11,355 nt of DNA, from NCBI GenBank assembly GCA_023422695.1, contig JAFAGN010000156.1, forward strand, positions 1-11,355, in the 5' to 3' direction. The notes under the pieces were generated by a model. It did no database searches. It was given only the letters and a program-made list of their open reading frames with translations, and was not told the DNA's origin. Shown in pieces: positions 1-6,790 of this stretch. Each line of letters opens with the position of its first letter. Position 1 is the first letter of the stretch. The translations under genes were made by a program, and so were the position numbers. Origin of the DNA: Pseudomonadota bacterium (GTDB taxonomy: Bacteria; Pseudomonadota; Alphaproteobacteria; Sphingomonadales; Sphingomonadaceae).

Positions 1-373
1 GCGAATAATGGTCCAGACTTTCGGCCAGTCCCGCGGCGCGCGCGCGCAGCCAATAATGGTGGAAATCGACCAGCCCCAGACCGCGGCCTATCGCCCCGAA
101 AGCGTGCATGTAGCGATGGCCGACGCGCGTCCAGTCGCGAAACTCGATCCCGAGCTTGATCGTTCCCTGCGTCGCCGCCAGAAATTCATCTTCGTCGATG
201 CCGAGCGCATCGTTGAAAAGCCGGATTTGGGGGATCGTCGCCTCGCCGACGCCGACCGTTCCGATTTCATCGGACTCGACCAGCCGCACCGACCAGTCGC
301 GCGGCAGGAACCGCCGCAGGCAGGCGGCCGCCATCCAGCCTGCCGTCCCGCCCCCGATGATCATCAACCGCAT
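1..373 (-). CDS. Flavin-dependent tryptophan halogenase family protein, N-terminal part (runs off the left edge)
   Basis: The first 124 residues are visible. They begin MRLMIIGGGTAGWMAAACLR, an FAD-binding Rossmann start with the GxGxxG pattern and the GW.AA extension typical of tryptophan halogenases (PF04820). GVGEATIP at residues 41-48 is a second family hallmark. Lys73 in GTIKLGIEF sits where these enzymes carry the catalytic lysine (Lys79 in PrnA/RebH); this alignment is by eye. The WxWxIP motif that separates true halogenases from monooxygenases would lie outside the window. Family members use reduced FAD, O2 and halide to halogenate indoles in the cytoplasm. The ATG at 373 has an AAAGGA ribosome site about 7 nt upstream. 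It follows the receptor gene on the same strand after an 84-nt gap holding two hairpins. Homologues often sit beside TonB-dependent receptors in this group, and their substrate is generally unknown. Family sure, activity unproven. Confidence 0.88.
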   Translation of the reverse strand, partial: MRLMIIGGGTAGWMAAACLRRFLPRDWSVRLVESDEIGTVGVGEATIPQIRLFNDALGIDEDEFLAATQGTIKLGIEFRDWTRVGHRYMHAFGAIGRGLGLVDFHHYWLRARAAGLAESLDHYS

Positions 374-389
374 GGCGATCCTTTGACCA

Positions 390-407
390 GCGCCGCCCCG
401 GCGGCGC
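390..407 (-). other. Small GC-rich inverted repeat just before the halogenase start
   Basis: GCGCCGCC (390-397) and GGCGGCGC (400-407) are perfect complements separated by two bases, so about 7 bp could pair around a 4-nt loop. It lies between the receptor's terminator-like hairpin and the halogenase ribosome site. It could tune readthrough or translation of the halogenase, or be chance in GC-rich DNA. Confidence 0.35.
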
Positions 408-410
408 AAC

Positions 411-444
411 AAAATGATGGGAGCGGCGCGACCCTGCCGCTCCC
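411..444 (-). terminator. Probable Rho-independent terminator after the TonB-dependent receptor
   Basis: Read on the minus strand, a perfect 9-bp stem GGGAGCGGC / GCCGCTCCC (arms 436-444 and 419-427) with an 8-nt loop starts 13 nt after the receptor stop codon. It is followed by ATCATTTTGTT, a T-rich but interrupted tail. It would end or reduce transcription between the receptor and the halogenase. The broken T tract makes partial readthrough plausible. Confidence 0.6.
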
Positions 445-457
445 ACCCAGGGAGGGT

Positions 458-3310
458 TCAGAATTTGAACGAGGCGCCCGCGAGGAACCGGCGGCCATAT
501 GTCTGATAGTCGATAACCGCCCGGCTATCGCGCGGATCATCGGTGACGAACGGCTCGTCGGTAAGATTCTGGCCCTGGACGAAGATCGAGAGGCCCTCGA
601 GCGCACTGCCCGGCTGGAAGTCATAGCCGATCTGTGCGTCGATAATCGTCTCGGGCCGGGCGCGGCGCCGCACGCGAGCGCCACCGAAGCCCGACACCTC
701 GCCGATGAAGCTCGAGCGGTAGCGGGCGCTGACGCGCGAGTTGAATCCCCATTTCTCGAAATAGGCCGTACCGTTCGCGACCCACTTCGAATAGCCCGGG
801 ATATCCTCCGCAGGCGCGCCGGGCGTGGGCGCGATCTTGGTCTTGGTGTAGGAGGCGCCGCCGGTCACACCGAACCCGTCGAGCGCCGATACGATCTCGC
901 CGAACGGCAAGGTGCCGGCAAGTTCGACACCGTAAAGTTTGCCGCCCTTGCCGTTGATGGGCGCGTTGATCGTGCCCATGTAATTGACGATGATCGGCAG
1001 CCCGTTGCCGTCGTTCCCCGGCGCCTGGATCGGATAGCCGGTGAAGTCGAACGCGATGTCCTGATTGTAGATGTAGCTCTTGAGATCCTTGTAGAAGAGC
1101 TGGACGGCAAGATAGCCCTTCGACCCGAAATATTTCTCGAAGGTGAGGTCGGCCGCGTTGGCGCGCCACGGTCGCAGGTCGGGGTTGCCCGAACCGCCGC
1201 GAACGACGGCGCAGGTGCGCCCCGTTGGGCAGACCATGCCGCCCGGGTCGCCGATCGTCGTCCCGTAGCTGAGCGTCGCACGCAAGTCGTCCAGGCGCGG
1301 GCGAATAATCTCACGCGCGACGCTGGCGCGGATCACGAAGTCACTCGCGGTGCGAAGCGAGAGATTGAGGCTGGGCAGCACATCGACATAATCGGTGCTC
1401 TCGCGCCGCGGGATCCCGACGATATTGGGTGAACCGTTGGGATTGGTGCCGGCGAAAGATGCGGTGGCGCCGTTCGAATTCTGATCCGTAAAGATCGCCT
1501 GTACACCGACGTTGCCGGTAAGCACCGACGAACCCAGTTCTTGGTCTATGTTCGCCTGGAGATAGGTCGTCATCACCTTCTCGCTGACGTCATAGGCCTT
1601 CACCACCACGTCGCCATAAGGGTTCGGCACGAGCTGGTAGAGGCCGCCGGCGAGCAACTCGCGCGGATCGTAGCTGACGACGGGCCCGAGCCCGAGGTAG
1701 GCGAGATTCGTCGTCCCAAGACGATATTGCTCGGGAATCGTCACGCTCGTCAGACCGTCGGTATTCGCGACCAGACCCACGAACGCCTCGTCGGGAACAA
1801 GGCTTTTCGAGCGGTCTGTATAGTTCACGCCGAATTGCACCGAGCGGAGGAAGCCCTCAAGCTCGCGTTCGACTTCGACACGGTACTGCCAGAGCTCGTC
1901 CTTGATGATGCGGTTGTTGTAATAGCCGTCCTGGCCGCCGCGGATCCGCGCGCCATCGACGCCCGTCTGATCCCCGCCCCAACCCAGGGGGCTGGTCAGC
2001 TGGATCAGGTTATAGTCGCCATAGTTGAGGGTGGGGCTGAAGATGGTCCCGTTGCGGTCGCTGGTGAAACCGATCGTGTCGGTCGCGCCGACGTCGGCGC
2101 CGCGCCCGGTGCCGGCATTGCTTTCGAAGATCAGCTCGTTGCGGTCGGTTTTCGACATGCTGATGTCGGCCGTGACATTCCAGCCGTCGTCGCCTTCCCA
2201 GCGGTTGTTCCAACCGAAGCTGTAGAGCTTTGCATTGCGCTCGAACACGTCGTTGCGCACGACGCCCTCGACGTTCGAGAAGCGGCCGGCGCGCGCAAAC
2301 ACGAACTGACCGCTCGAATCGATATCGGTGATCGTCAGCTTGGTGGCGTTGGGGCTGGCGGGATCATTGTTGACGTCGAAGCCGAGCGGAAGCTCGATGC
2401 CGCGCTTGATCTGGTCATCCTTGAAGTCCGAGTAGAAGGCGTCGAACGTCGAGGTGAAATTGGGGGTGGGCCGCCATTGCACCGTTCCTTGGAGGCCAAG
2501 GCGCGTGAGCTGGGTCGAGGTCGCATAGCTTTTGGAGCCGCCGATCACCACCGGGCTCGCCGCGGTGCCTCCGCCGGCATAACCCCAGGCGTTGAATTCC
2601 TGAATCTGGTAGGGCTCGTCGACATAGGATGCCGAAAGCGCCACGCCGAGCGTGTCGTTGGCGAACTGGTCGACGAAGACGCCGTTCACACGGTAGCCGT
2701 ATTTCTTCGAACCCGCGTTCAGCTTGCCGAGGTCGGCCCATGTGCCGCGAACCCCGACCGAGATCGCCCGCTTGCCATAGTCGAGCGGGCGAATGGTGCG
2801 CAGGTCGACGGTGCCCGAAAGCCCCTGTCCGACGATCGAGGCCATCGGCGTCTTGTAAACGAGGACCTGGTTCACGACCTCGGACGGATATTGGTCATAC
2901 TCGACCGCCCGATTGTCGCCGGTCGAGGTTTGCTCGCGGCCGTTGAGCAAGGTCGTCGAGAAGTCCGGCGCAAAGCCGCGGATCGAAATCGAGTTCGAAC
3001 GGCCCGAGACACGCTGCGAGGTCAGGCCGGGCAGGCGCGCGATCGATTCGGCGATCGACGCGTCGGGTAGCTTGCCGATATCCTCGGCCGAGATGGATTC
3101 GACCACCTGGTCGCGATTCTTCTTCGCGTTGACGGCGCTCTGGAGGCTGGCGCTGTAGCCGGTGACGACGATGTCGCTGTCGGACGCGGCCTCGTCGGCG
3201 GGCGCGGCGGCGCCGTCCTGCGCCATCGCGGTGCCCGAAAGCATGGCGGTCAAGGCAAAGCCGAGCGCTACGGTGCTGGCGCCGCGGCGGAGGCTGATAG
3301 AATTACGCAT
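458..3310 (-). CDS. TonB-dependent outer-membrane receptor, Xanthomonas/Caulobacter carbohydrate-type family
   Basis: A 950-residue receptor that probably imports an oligosaccharide across the outer membrane using TonB energy. Residues 1-30 form a Sec signal ending AMA before Gln31. A TonB box, DIVVTG, lies at about 46-51. The plug follows, with EDIGKLPDASIAESIARLPG (76-95), SIRGF (109-113), LLNGRE (121-126) and the YPSEVV/VYKTP stretch (141-155) typical of the TIGR01782 family. The rest is a 22-strand-type barrel ending in Phe (ASFKF). Length is normal for the family. The ATG at 3310 is chosen because GGGAG lies 5 nt upstream and a clean signal peptide follows; the same frame stays open far upstream, but only antisense to lacI. 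It is divergent from lacI with a palindromic operator between them. Neighbours suggest a maltodextrin-like substrate, as for Caulobacter MalA; this is inference from context. Confidence 0.93.
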   Translation of the reverse strand: MRNSISLRRGASTVALGFALTAMLSGTAMAQDGAAAPADEAASDSDIVVTGYSASLQSAVNAKKNRDQVVESISAEDIGKLPDASIAESIARLPGLTSQRVSGRSNSISIRGFAPDFSTTLLNGREQTSTGDNRAVEYDQYPSEVVNQVLVYKTPMASIVGQGLSGTVDLRTIRPLDYGKRAISVGVRGTWADLGKLNAGSKKYGYRVNGVFVDQFANDTLGVALSASYVDEPYQIQEFNAWGYAGGGTAASPVVIGGSKSYATSTQLTRLGLQGTVQWRPTPNFTSTFDAFYSDFKDDQIKRGIELPLGFDVNNDPASPNATKLTITDIDSSGQFVFARAGRFSNVEGVVRNDVFERNAKLYSFGWNNRWEGDDGWNVTADISMSKTDRNELIFESNAGTGRGADVGATDTIGFTSDRNGTIFSPTLNYGDYNLIQLTSPLGWGGDQTGVDGARIRGGQDGYYNNRIIKDELWQYRVEVERELEGFLRSVQFGVNYTDRSKSLVPDEAFVGLVANTDGLTSVTIPEQYRLGTTNLAYLGLGPVVSYDPRELLAGGLYQLVPNPYGDVVVKAYDVSEKVMTTYLQANIDQELGSSVLTGNVGVQAIFTDQNSNGATASFAGTNPNGSPNIVGIPRRESTDYVDVLPSLNLSLRTASDFVIRASVAREIIRPRLDDLRATLSYGTTIGDPGGMVCPTGRTCAVVRGGSGNPDLRPWRANAADLTFEKYFGSKGYLAVQLFYKDLKSYIYNQDIAFDFTGYPIQAPGNDGNGLPIIVNYMGTINAPINGKGGKLYGVELAGTLPFGEIVSALDGFGVTGGASYTKTKIAPTPGAPAEDIPGYSKWVANGTAYFEKWGFNSRVSARYRSSFIGEVSGFGGARVRRRARPETIIDAQIGYDFQPGSALEGLSIFVQGQNLTDEPFVTDDPRDSRAVIDYQTYGRRFLAGASFKF

Positions 3311-3452
3311 AAAGGCTCCCCTGCTGCGATGGGGGGTCGTTCGCGCAACGGCTCGGGAGCGGCAGATCGCGCCGCACGGCATCCTCGTCATCGCGTGGGT
3401 GTTCCCATCGTCGGTCCAGCAATTGAGACCAAATCGGCCGCGCGACCATAGG

Positions 3453-3464
3453 GTATACGTATAC
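3453..3464. promoter_or_regulatory. Candidate LacI-type operator in the divergent receptor/lacI region
   Basis: GTATACGTATAC is a perfect 12-bp palindrome centred on CG, the symmetry expected of LacI-family sites. It sits near the middle of the 291-bp gap between the two divergent genes, 143 nt from the receptor ATG and 137 nt from the lacI ATG. A near copy lies ahead of the permease. I see no convincing -35/-10 pair in this gap and no gene in it. Confidence 0.75.
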
Positions 3465-3601
3465 GCATATCGTCGCCCGTCAGCCGCTGTCGCGTAAATG
3501 TCACAGCGCGATGGGCTCGACCCATTGGCAGTACGGCCGGCGCTCGCTAGTCTCGACGCAAGGACGGGCCGGCCTGAAGCCGACCGAACCGGGAGAAGGA
3601 T

Positions 3602-4636
3602 ATGGGGCGACCGCCAACGGCCAAGCCTACGAGTTTCGATATCGCTTATCTGGCCGGCGTGTCGCAGCCGACCGTCTCGCGCGCGCTGCGCGGCAGCAAA
3701 TCGGTGAGTGCCGCCACCCGCGCCAACATCGAGCGGATTGCGCGCGAGCTCAACTATACCGTCGACAAGAATGCATCGAGCCTCCGCTCGCAGCGCGCCC
3801 ACACGCTCGCGCTCCTCTTCTTCGAGGATCCGACCCCAGACGAGTCGATGATCAACCCCTTCTTTCTTTCGATGCTCGGCTCGATAACCCGGCAGTGCGC
3901 CCTGCGCGGCTATGATCTTCTGATAAGCTTCCAGCAAATGAATAACGACTGGCACGTCGACTATCAGGACAGCCACCGGTCTGACGGCATCATCCTGCTC
4001 GGCTATGGCGACTATCAGCTTTATCGGGCCAAGCTCGAGCATCTGGTGGAGATGGACACGAAGTTTGTCCGCTGGGGATCGGTCGCCGACGACAATATCG
4101 GATTGACGGTCGGGTCGGACAATATCGGTGCCGGCGTTCAGGCAGGCGAGCATTTCATCGAGATAGGTCGCAAATCCATCGCCTTCTTGGGCGACGCATC
4201 CAACCACGCGCCAGAGTTTCAGGATCGCTATGCGGGCCTTTGCCGGGCGATGACGGCCGCGGGCCTGACGCCAGATCCGCGGCTGCAGCAGCCTGCCGTT
4301 TCTTCCGAGCAATCGGGCTATGAAGCCGCGCGCGCGCTCCTCGCCACGGGCATTCCGTTCGACGCCCTGTTTGCCGCCAGCGACCTGATCGCGATCGGGG
4401 CCATGCGCGCGCTCGTCGAAGCCGGCTTGGCACTGCCGCGCGACGTCGCGTTGATCGGGTTCGACGACATCCCCGCGGCCAGCCTGACGTCGCCGACGCT
4501 GACAACGGTGATGCAGGACTTGAAGGGTGCCGGGGAATTGCTCGTCGATGCGCTGCTCGGCCGCATCGACGGTCGGCCCGCAGGGCGATGCATCTTGCCG
4601 ACGCGGCTGATCCGCAGGCAAAGCACATCGCCCTGA
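3602..4636 (+). CDS. LacI-family transcriptional regulator of the sugar locus
   Basis: A 344-residue LacI/GalR-type regulator. The N-terminal helix-turn-helix occupies residues 11-31 (FDIAYLAGVSQPTVSRALRG). It is followed by the third helix, RANIERIARELNY (40-52), and a hinge helix with Leu61 at the place of the minor-groove-inserting leucine. Residues from about 68 on form the periplasmic-binding-protein-like sugar-sensing core, including DGIILLGYG, the inter-lobe strand GEHFIEIGRKSIAFLGD and the C-terminal DLIAIGAMRAL...DVALIGFDDI. Length and architecture are complete. The ATG at 3602 follows GGAGAAGGA. It is divergent from the receptor and upstream of the permease; operator-like palindromes flank it on both sides, which fits autoregulation and control of both transport genes. 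It is probably a repressor released by the imported sugar or a derivative; Caulobacter MalR is a plausible counterpart, but the ligand is unproven. Confidence 0.93.
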   Translation: MGRPPTAKPTSFDIAYLAGVSQPTVSRALRGSKSVSAATRANIERIARELNYTVDKNASSLRSQRAHTLALLFFEDPTPDESMINPFFLSMLGSITRQCALRGYDLLISFQQMNNDWHVDYQDSHRSDGIILLGYGDYQLYRAKLEHLVEMDTKFVRWGSVADDNIGLTVGSDNIGAGVQAGEHFIEIGRKSIAFLGDASNHAPEFQDRYAGLCRAMTAAGLTPDPRLQQPAVSSEQSGYEAARALLATGIPFDALFAASDLIAIGAMRALVEAGLALPRDVALIGFDDIPAASLTSPTLTTVMQDLKGAGELLVDALLGRIDGRPAGRCILPTRLIRRQSTSP

Positions 4637-4644
4637 TCGGCTAA

Positions 4645-4656
4645 GTATTCGTATAC
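4645..4656. promoter_or_regulatory. Second LacI-type operator, upstream of the sugar permease
   Basis: GTATTCGTATAC differs from the perfect palindrome in the divergent region at one base (T for A at 4649) and keeps the CG centre. It lies 9 nt after the lacI stop and about 102 nt before the permease ATG. A TTGACC hexamer at 4658-4663 touches it, but no good -10 follows at 16-18 nt. Its position suggests that the permease has its own LacI-controlled promoter rather than relying on lacI readthrough. Confidence 0.7.
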
Positions 4657-4710
4657 CTTGACCCGATCGCCCCGCCCGCCGCTTGCTCTTGCCGGGCGCT
4701 GCTGCAAGAT

Positions 4711-4732
4711 CGCGCGGCTAAAGAGCCGCGCG
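4711..4732 (+). other. Perfect GC-rich stem-loop in the permease leader
   Basis: CGCGCGGCT (4711-4719) pairs perfectly with AGCCGCGCG (4724-4732) around an AAAG loop. It ends 26 nt before the chosen permease start and has no T tract. It could stabilise the message, act as a leader attenuator, or serve as a weak terminator for lacI. An annotation starting the permease at 4735 would put the start codon almost on this stem, which argues for the later start. Confidence 0.55.
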
Positions 4733-4758
4733 CCATGCGGCCGATGGGGAGAGACGTG

Positions 4759-6258
4759 ATGGAAAAGCCGCGGCAAAGTCGCGCCGGACTGTGGAACATC
4801 AGCTTCGGCTTTTTCGGCATCCAGATCGGCTTCGCGCTCCAGAACGCCAATATGAGCCGGATTTTCCAATCGCTTGGCGAAGACATCGAGAAACTGCCCG
4901 GCCTCTGGGTCGCCGCACCGCTGACGGGCCTGCTGATCCAGCCGGTGATCGGCCATATGAGCGACCGGACCTGGCTGGGGCGGCTCGGCCGCCGTCGGCC
5001 TTATTTTCTTGCCGGCGCCATTCTCGCCGCGATCGCGCTGTTCGTGATGCCGCAAAGCCCGGCGATCTGGTTCGCGGCGACGACGCTCTGGCTCCTCGAC
5101 GCCTCGCTCAATATCTCGATGGAGCCCTTTCGCGCCTTTGTCGGCGACATGCTGCGGAAGGACCAGCATAGTGCGGGCTATGCGGTCCAGACGGCCTTTA
5201 TTGGCGCGGGCGCGGTCGTCGGCTCGCTCTTTCCGTCGTTCATGGACCTGCTGGGGGTCGCCAATGTCGCGCCGCCCGGCGAGATTCCCGACACCGTCCG
5301 CTACGCTTTCTGGTTCGGCGGCCTTGCCCTCTTCCTCTCGGTCTTGTGGACGGTGGTGACGACCCGCGAATATGATCCGGTCGAGATGGCGGGATTCGGC
5401 CCCGCCGAAGCGGAGACCCAGCCCGCGGTTCGCGCGCTTGCGTCGCGAAGCTATGCCGGTTGCTCCGCCTGGATCGTAGCCGGTCTCGGCGTAATGGCCA
5501 TCCGGCAGGAATTTTCGCTGCTCCGCGAGGTTCTTCTCCTCGGCGCGCTGCTGATTGCCTACGGCCTTGCAAGCCTCATCGCCATCGCCCTCGCGCGCCG
5601 TGGCAACGAGACCAACATGCTGTCGAGCATCGTCGGCGATTTCTCCGGTATGCCGCCAATCATGAAGCGGCTCGCCCTCGTCCAGTTCTTCAGCTGGTCG
5701 GCGCTGTTCATCATGTGGATCAACACCACGCCCATCGTCGCCCAATATCATTTCGGGACGACCGATGCGGCGAGCGCCGCCTATCAGACCGCCGCCAACT
5801 GGGTCGGCACGCTCTTCGCCATCTATAACGGTGTGGCCGCCGTCGCCGCGCTCACTCTCCTGCCCTGGTTATCCAGGCGCATCGGGCAGGCCCGCACGCA
5901 CATCGCCGGCCTTGTCTGCGGTGCGCTCGGCTATGGCAGCTTTTTCCTGCTGCGCGACCCCACGCATCTTGTTGCGAGCGAGGTCCTCATCGGCATCTTC
6001 TGGGCTTCGGTTCTCGCGATGCCTTACGCGATCCTCGCCTCCAGCCTGCCGCAGGGAAAGCTCGGCATCTACATGGGCCTCTTCAATATCTTCGTGGTCG
6101 TTCCGCAGCTGCTTGTCGCCACGATCATGGGGTCGATCATGGCCGCCTTCTTTCCCGGCGCCCCGATCTACACGATGGCGTTCGCGTCGGGCACCTTGCT
6201 GCTGGCGGCCGCCGCAATGACGCGGGTCACCCCGCTCACCGGAGGGGTCGCCCGATGA
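4759..6258 (+). CDS. MFS sugar permease, SLC45/sucrose-transporter type
   Basis: A 499-residue inner-membrane protein with about 12 hydrophobic segments, likely a proton-coupled disaccharide or maltooligosaccharide importer. The loop 2-3 signature GHMSDRTWLG...GRRRPYF (residues 65-83) matches the RxGRRRP-type motif of sucrose/SLC45 carriers. Residues 118-130, NISMEPFRAFVGD, are also typical of this branch. ATG codons at 4735 and 4744 are in frame, but the ATG at 4759 is preferred because GGGGAGAG precedes it by about 5 nt, while 4735 has only the leader stem-loop upstream. The stop codon overlaps an ATG (ATGA), so a translationally coupled gene once followed; that gene now looks broken. The lacI neighbour and operator tie expression to sugar. 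Caulobacter's maltose locus pairs a LacI regulator with an MFS permease in the same way. The transporter class is sure; the substrate is inferred. Confidence 0.9.
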   Translation: MEKPRQSRAGLWNISFGFFGIQIGFALQNANMSRIFQSLGEDIEKLPGLWVAAPLTGLLIQPVIGHMSDRTWLGRLGRRRPYFLAGAILAAIALFVMPQSPAIWFAATTLWLLDASLNISMEPFRAFVGDMLRKDQHSAGYAVQTAFIGAGAVVGSLFPSFMDLLGVANVAPPGEIPDTVRYAFWFGGLALFLSVLWTVVTTREYDPVEMAGFGPAEAETQPAVRALASRSYAGCSAWIVAGLGVMAIRQEFSLLREVLLLGALLIAYGLASLIAIALARRGNETNMLSSIVGDFSGMPPIMKRLALVQFFSWSALFIMWINTTPIVAQYHFGTTDAASAAYQTAANWVGTLFAIYNGVAAVAALTLLPWLSRRIGQARTHIAGLVCGALGYGSFFLLRDPTHLVASEVLIGIFWASVLAMPYAILASSLPQGKLGIYMGLFNIFVVVPQLLVATIMGSIMAAFFPGAPIYTMAFASGTLLLAAAAMTRVTPLTGGVAR

Positions 6259-6564
6259 TCTCCCGTTTGGGTCCGTGCCGCCCGCCTTGCCTCCCTCTCG
6301 GCCGTCACGGCTTGCGCCTGCGCCGTCCCATCCGCCGCCGAGCAGCCGGCTCCAACCTTTAACTGGAAGGCGCCGGACATCGCGCAGCTGAAGCATCCCG
6401 AGACGAGCCAAATGCAGTCTGGACAAATGCTGGGGGCGGCAATCATTCTGGCGGCGCCGATCATCGTCGCTGTGCTGCATCAACGTTCTCCAGGCGGCAG
6501 CGCAATTCGCCCGCTCGACCCGACGATGCTCGATGTCTATGCCCTTAGGTTCATCCGCGCGTGA
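6255..6564 (+). pseudogene. Broken gene coupled to the permease: frameshifted signal peptide and unidentified tail
   Basis: An ATG at 6255 overlaps the permease stop (ATGA), but its frame closes after 35 Arg/Pro-rich residues at 6360-6362. The adjacent frame is open from 6259 to a TGA at 6562-6564. It reads RAARLASLSAVTACACAVPS and then AAEQPAPTFNW, which looks like a signal peptide and the mature start of an exported enzyme. This frame has no usable start codon. A single-base deletion (or two-base insertion) close to 6270 would join the two. The remaining 60 or so residues contain one hydrophobic stretch (MLGAAIILAAPIIVAVL) and resemble nothing I recognise; they may be foreign to the original gene. 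By analogy with maltose loci, the lost gene may have encoded a glycoside hydrolase such as an alpha-glucosidase. That identity is a guess. Confidence 0.55.
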
Positions 6565-6790
6565 CGCCATAATAGTCCTTCACCGAATAAGGCGAGCCGA
6601 GGCTGCCCTTGCGGTTCTTCTCGCCGATCGGATGGATCGGCATCAGCCAGATGATATCGACGCCGAGCTTTTTAGGGCGGGGCAACTGCGTCTCGGCGGC
6701 TCGAAACGTTCTTTCGCGCGTGAACTGCCGCGTGTTGATCTGATAAAGAATGGCACCGCGGCTCCAGTCTACATGAGTCTTGGTACAACT
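6551..6790 (-). pseudogene. N-terminal fragment of a GH13 alpha-amylase family enzyme
   Basis: Reading the minus strand between a TAA (6791-6793) and a TGA (6551-6553) gives 79 residues without a start codon. Residues 6-76 look like the beginning of a GH13 catalytic barrel: DWSRGAILYQINTRQFT, then a helix ending in QLPRPKK, then LGVDIIWLMPIHPIG, then GSPYSVKDYYGV. This is the strand 1-2 region of secreted alpha-amylases. Recognisable homology stops at about 6563, where the DYYGV motif should run on to the NPEFGT-like loop and the catalytic DxxxNH region. The Asp nucleophile, Glu acid/base and transition-state Asp are all absent. The Pro in QLPRPKKLG, where Leu is usual, may be decay. The signal peptide is also missing. 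It converges with the broken plus-strand gene, so the two probably met through a deletion. Family assignment is by remembered motifs. Confidence 0.8.

Noticed and set aside
8..3070. Long plus-strand ORFs (474 and 509 codons) opposite the first receptor
   Set aside because: They are antisense to a receptor with clear signal peptide, plug and barrel motifs. Their translations are rich in Arg, Ala, Asp and Val with no domain, as expected for a mirror frame in GC-rich DNA.
3311..4621. Upstream extension of the receptor frame across lacI, adding over 400 residues
   Set aside because: It is antisense to a complete LacI gene and lies upstream of a clear signal peptide and ribosome site, so it is an open frame by base composition only.
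4318..5751. 477-codon minus-strand ORF opposite lacI and the permease
   Set aside because: Highly charged translation without domains, antisense to two convincing genes.
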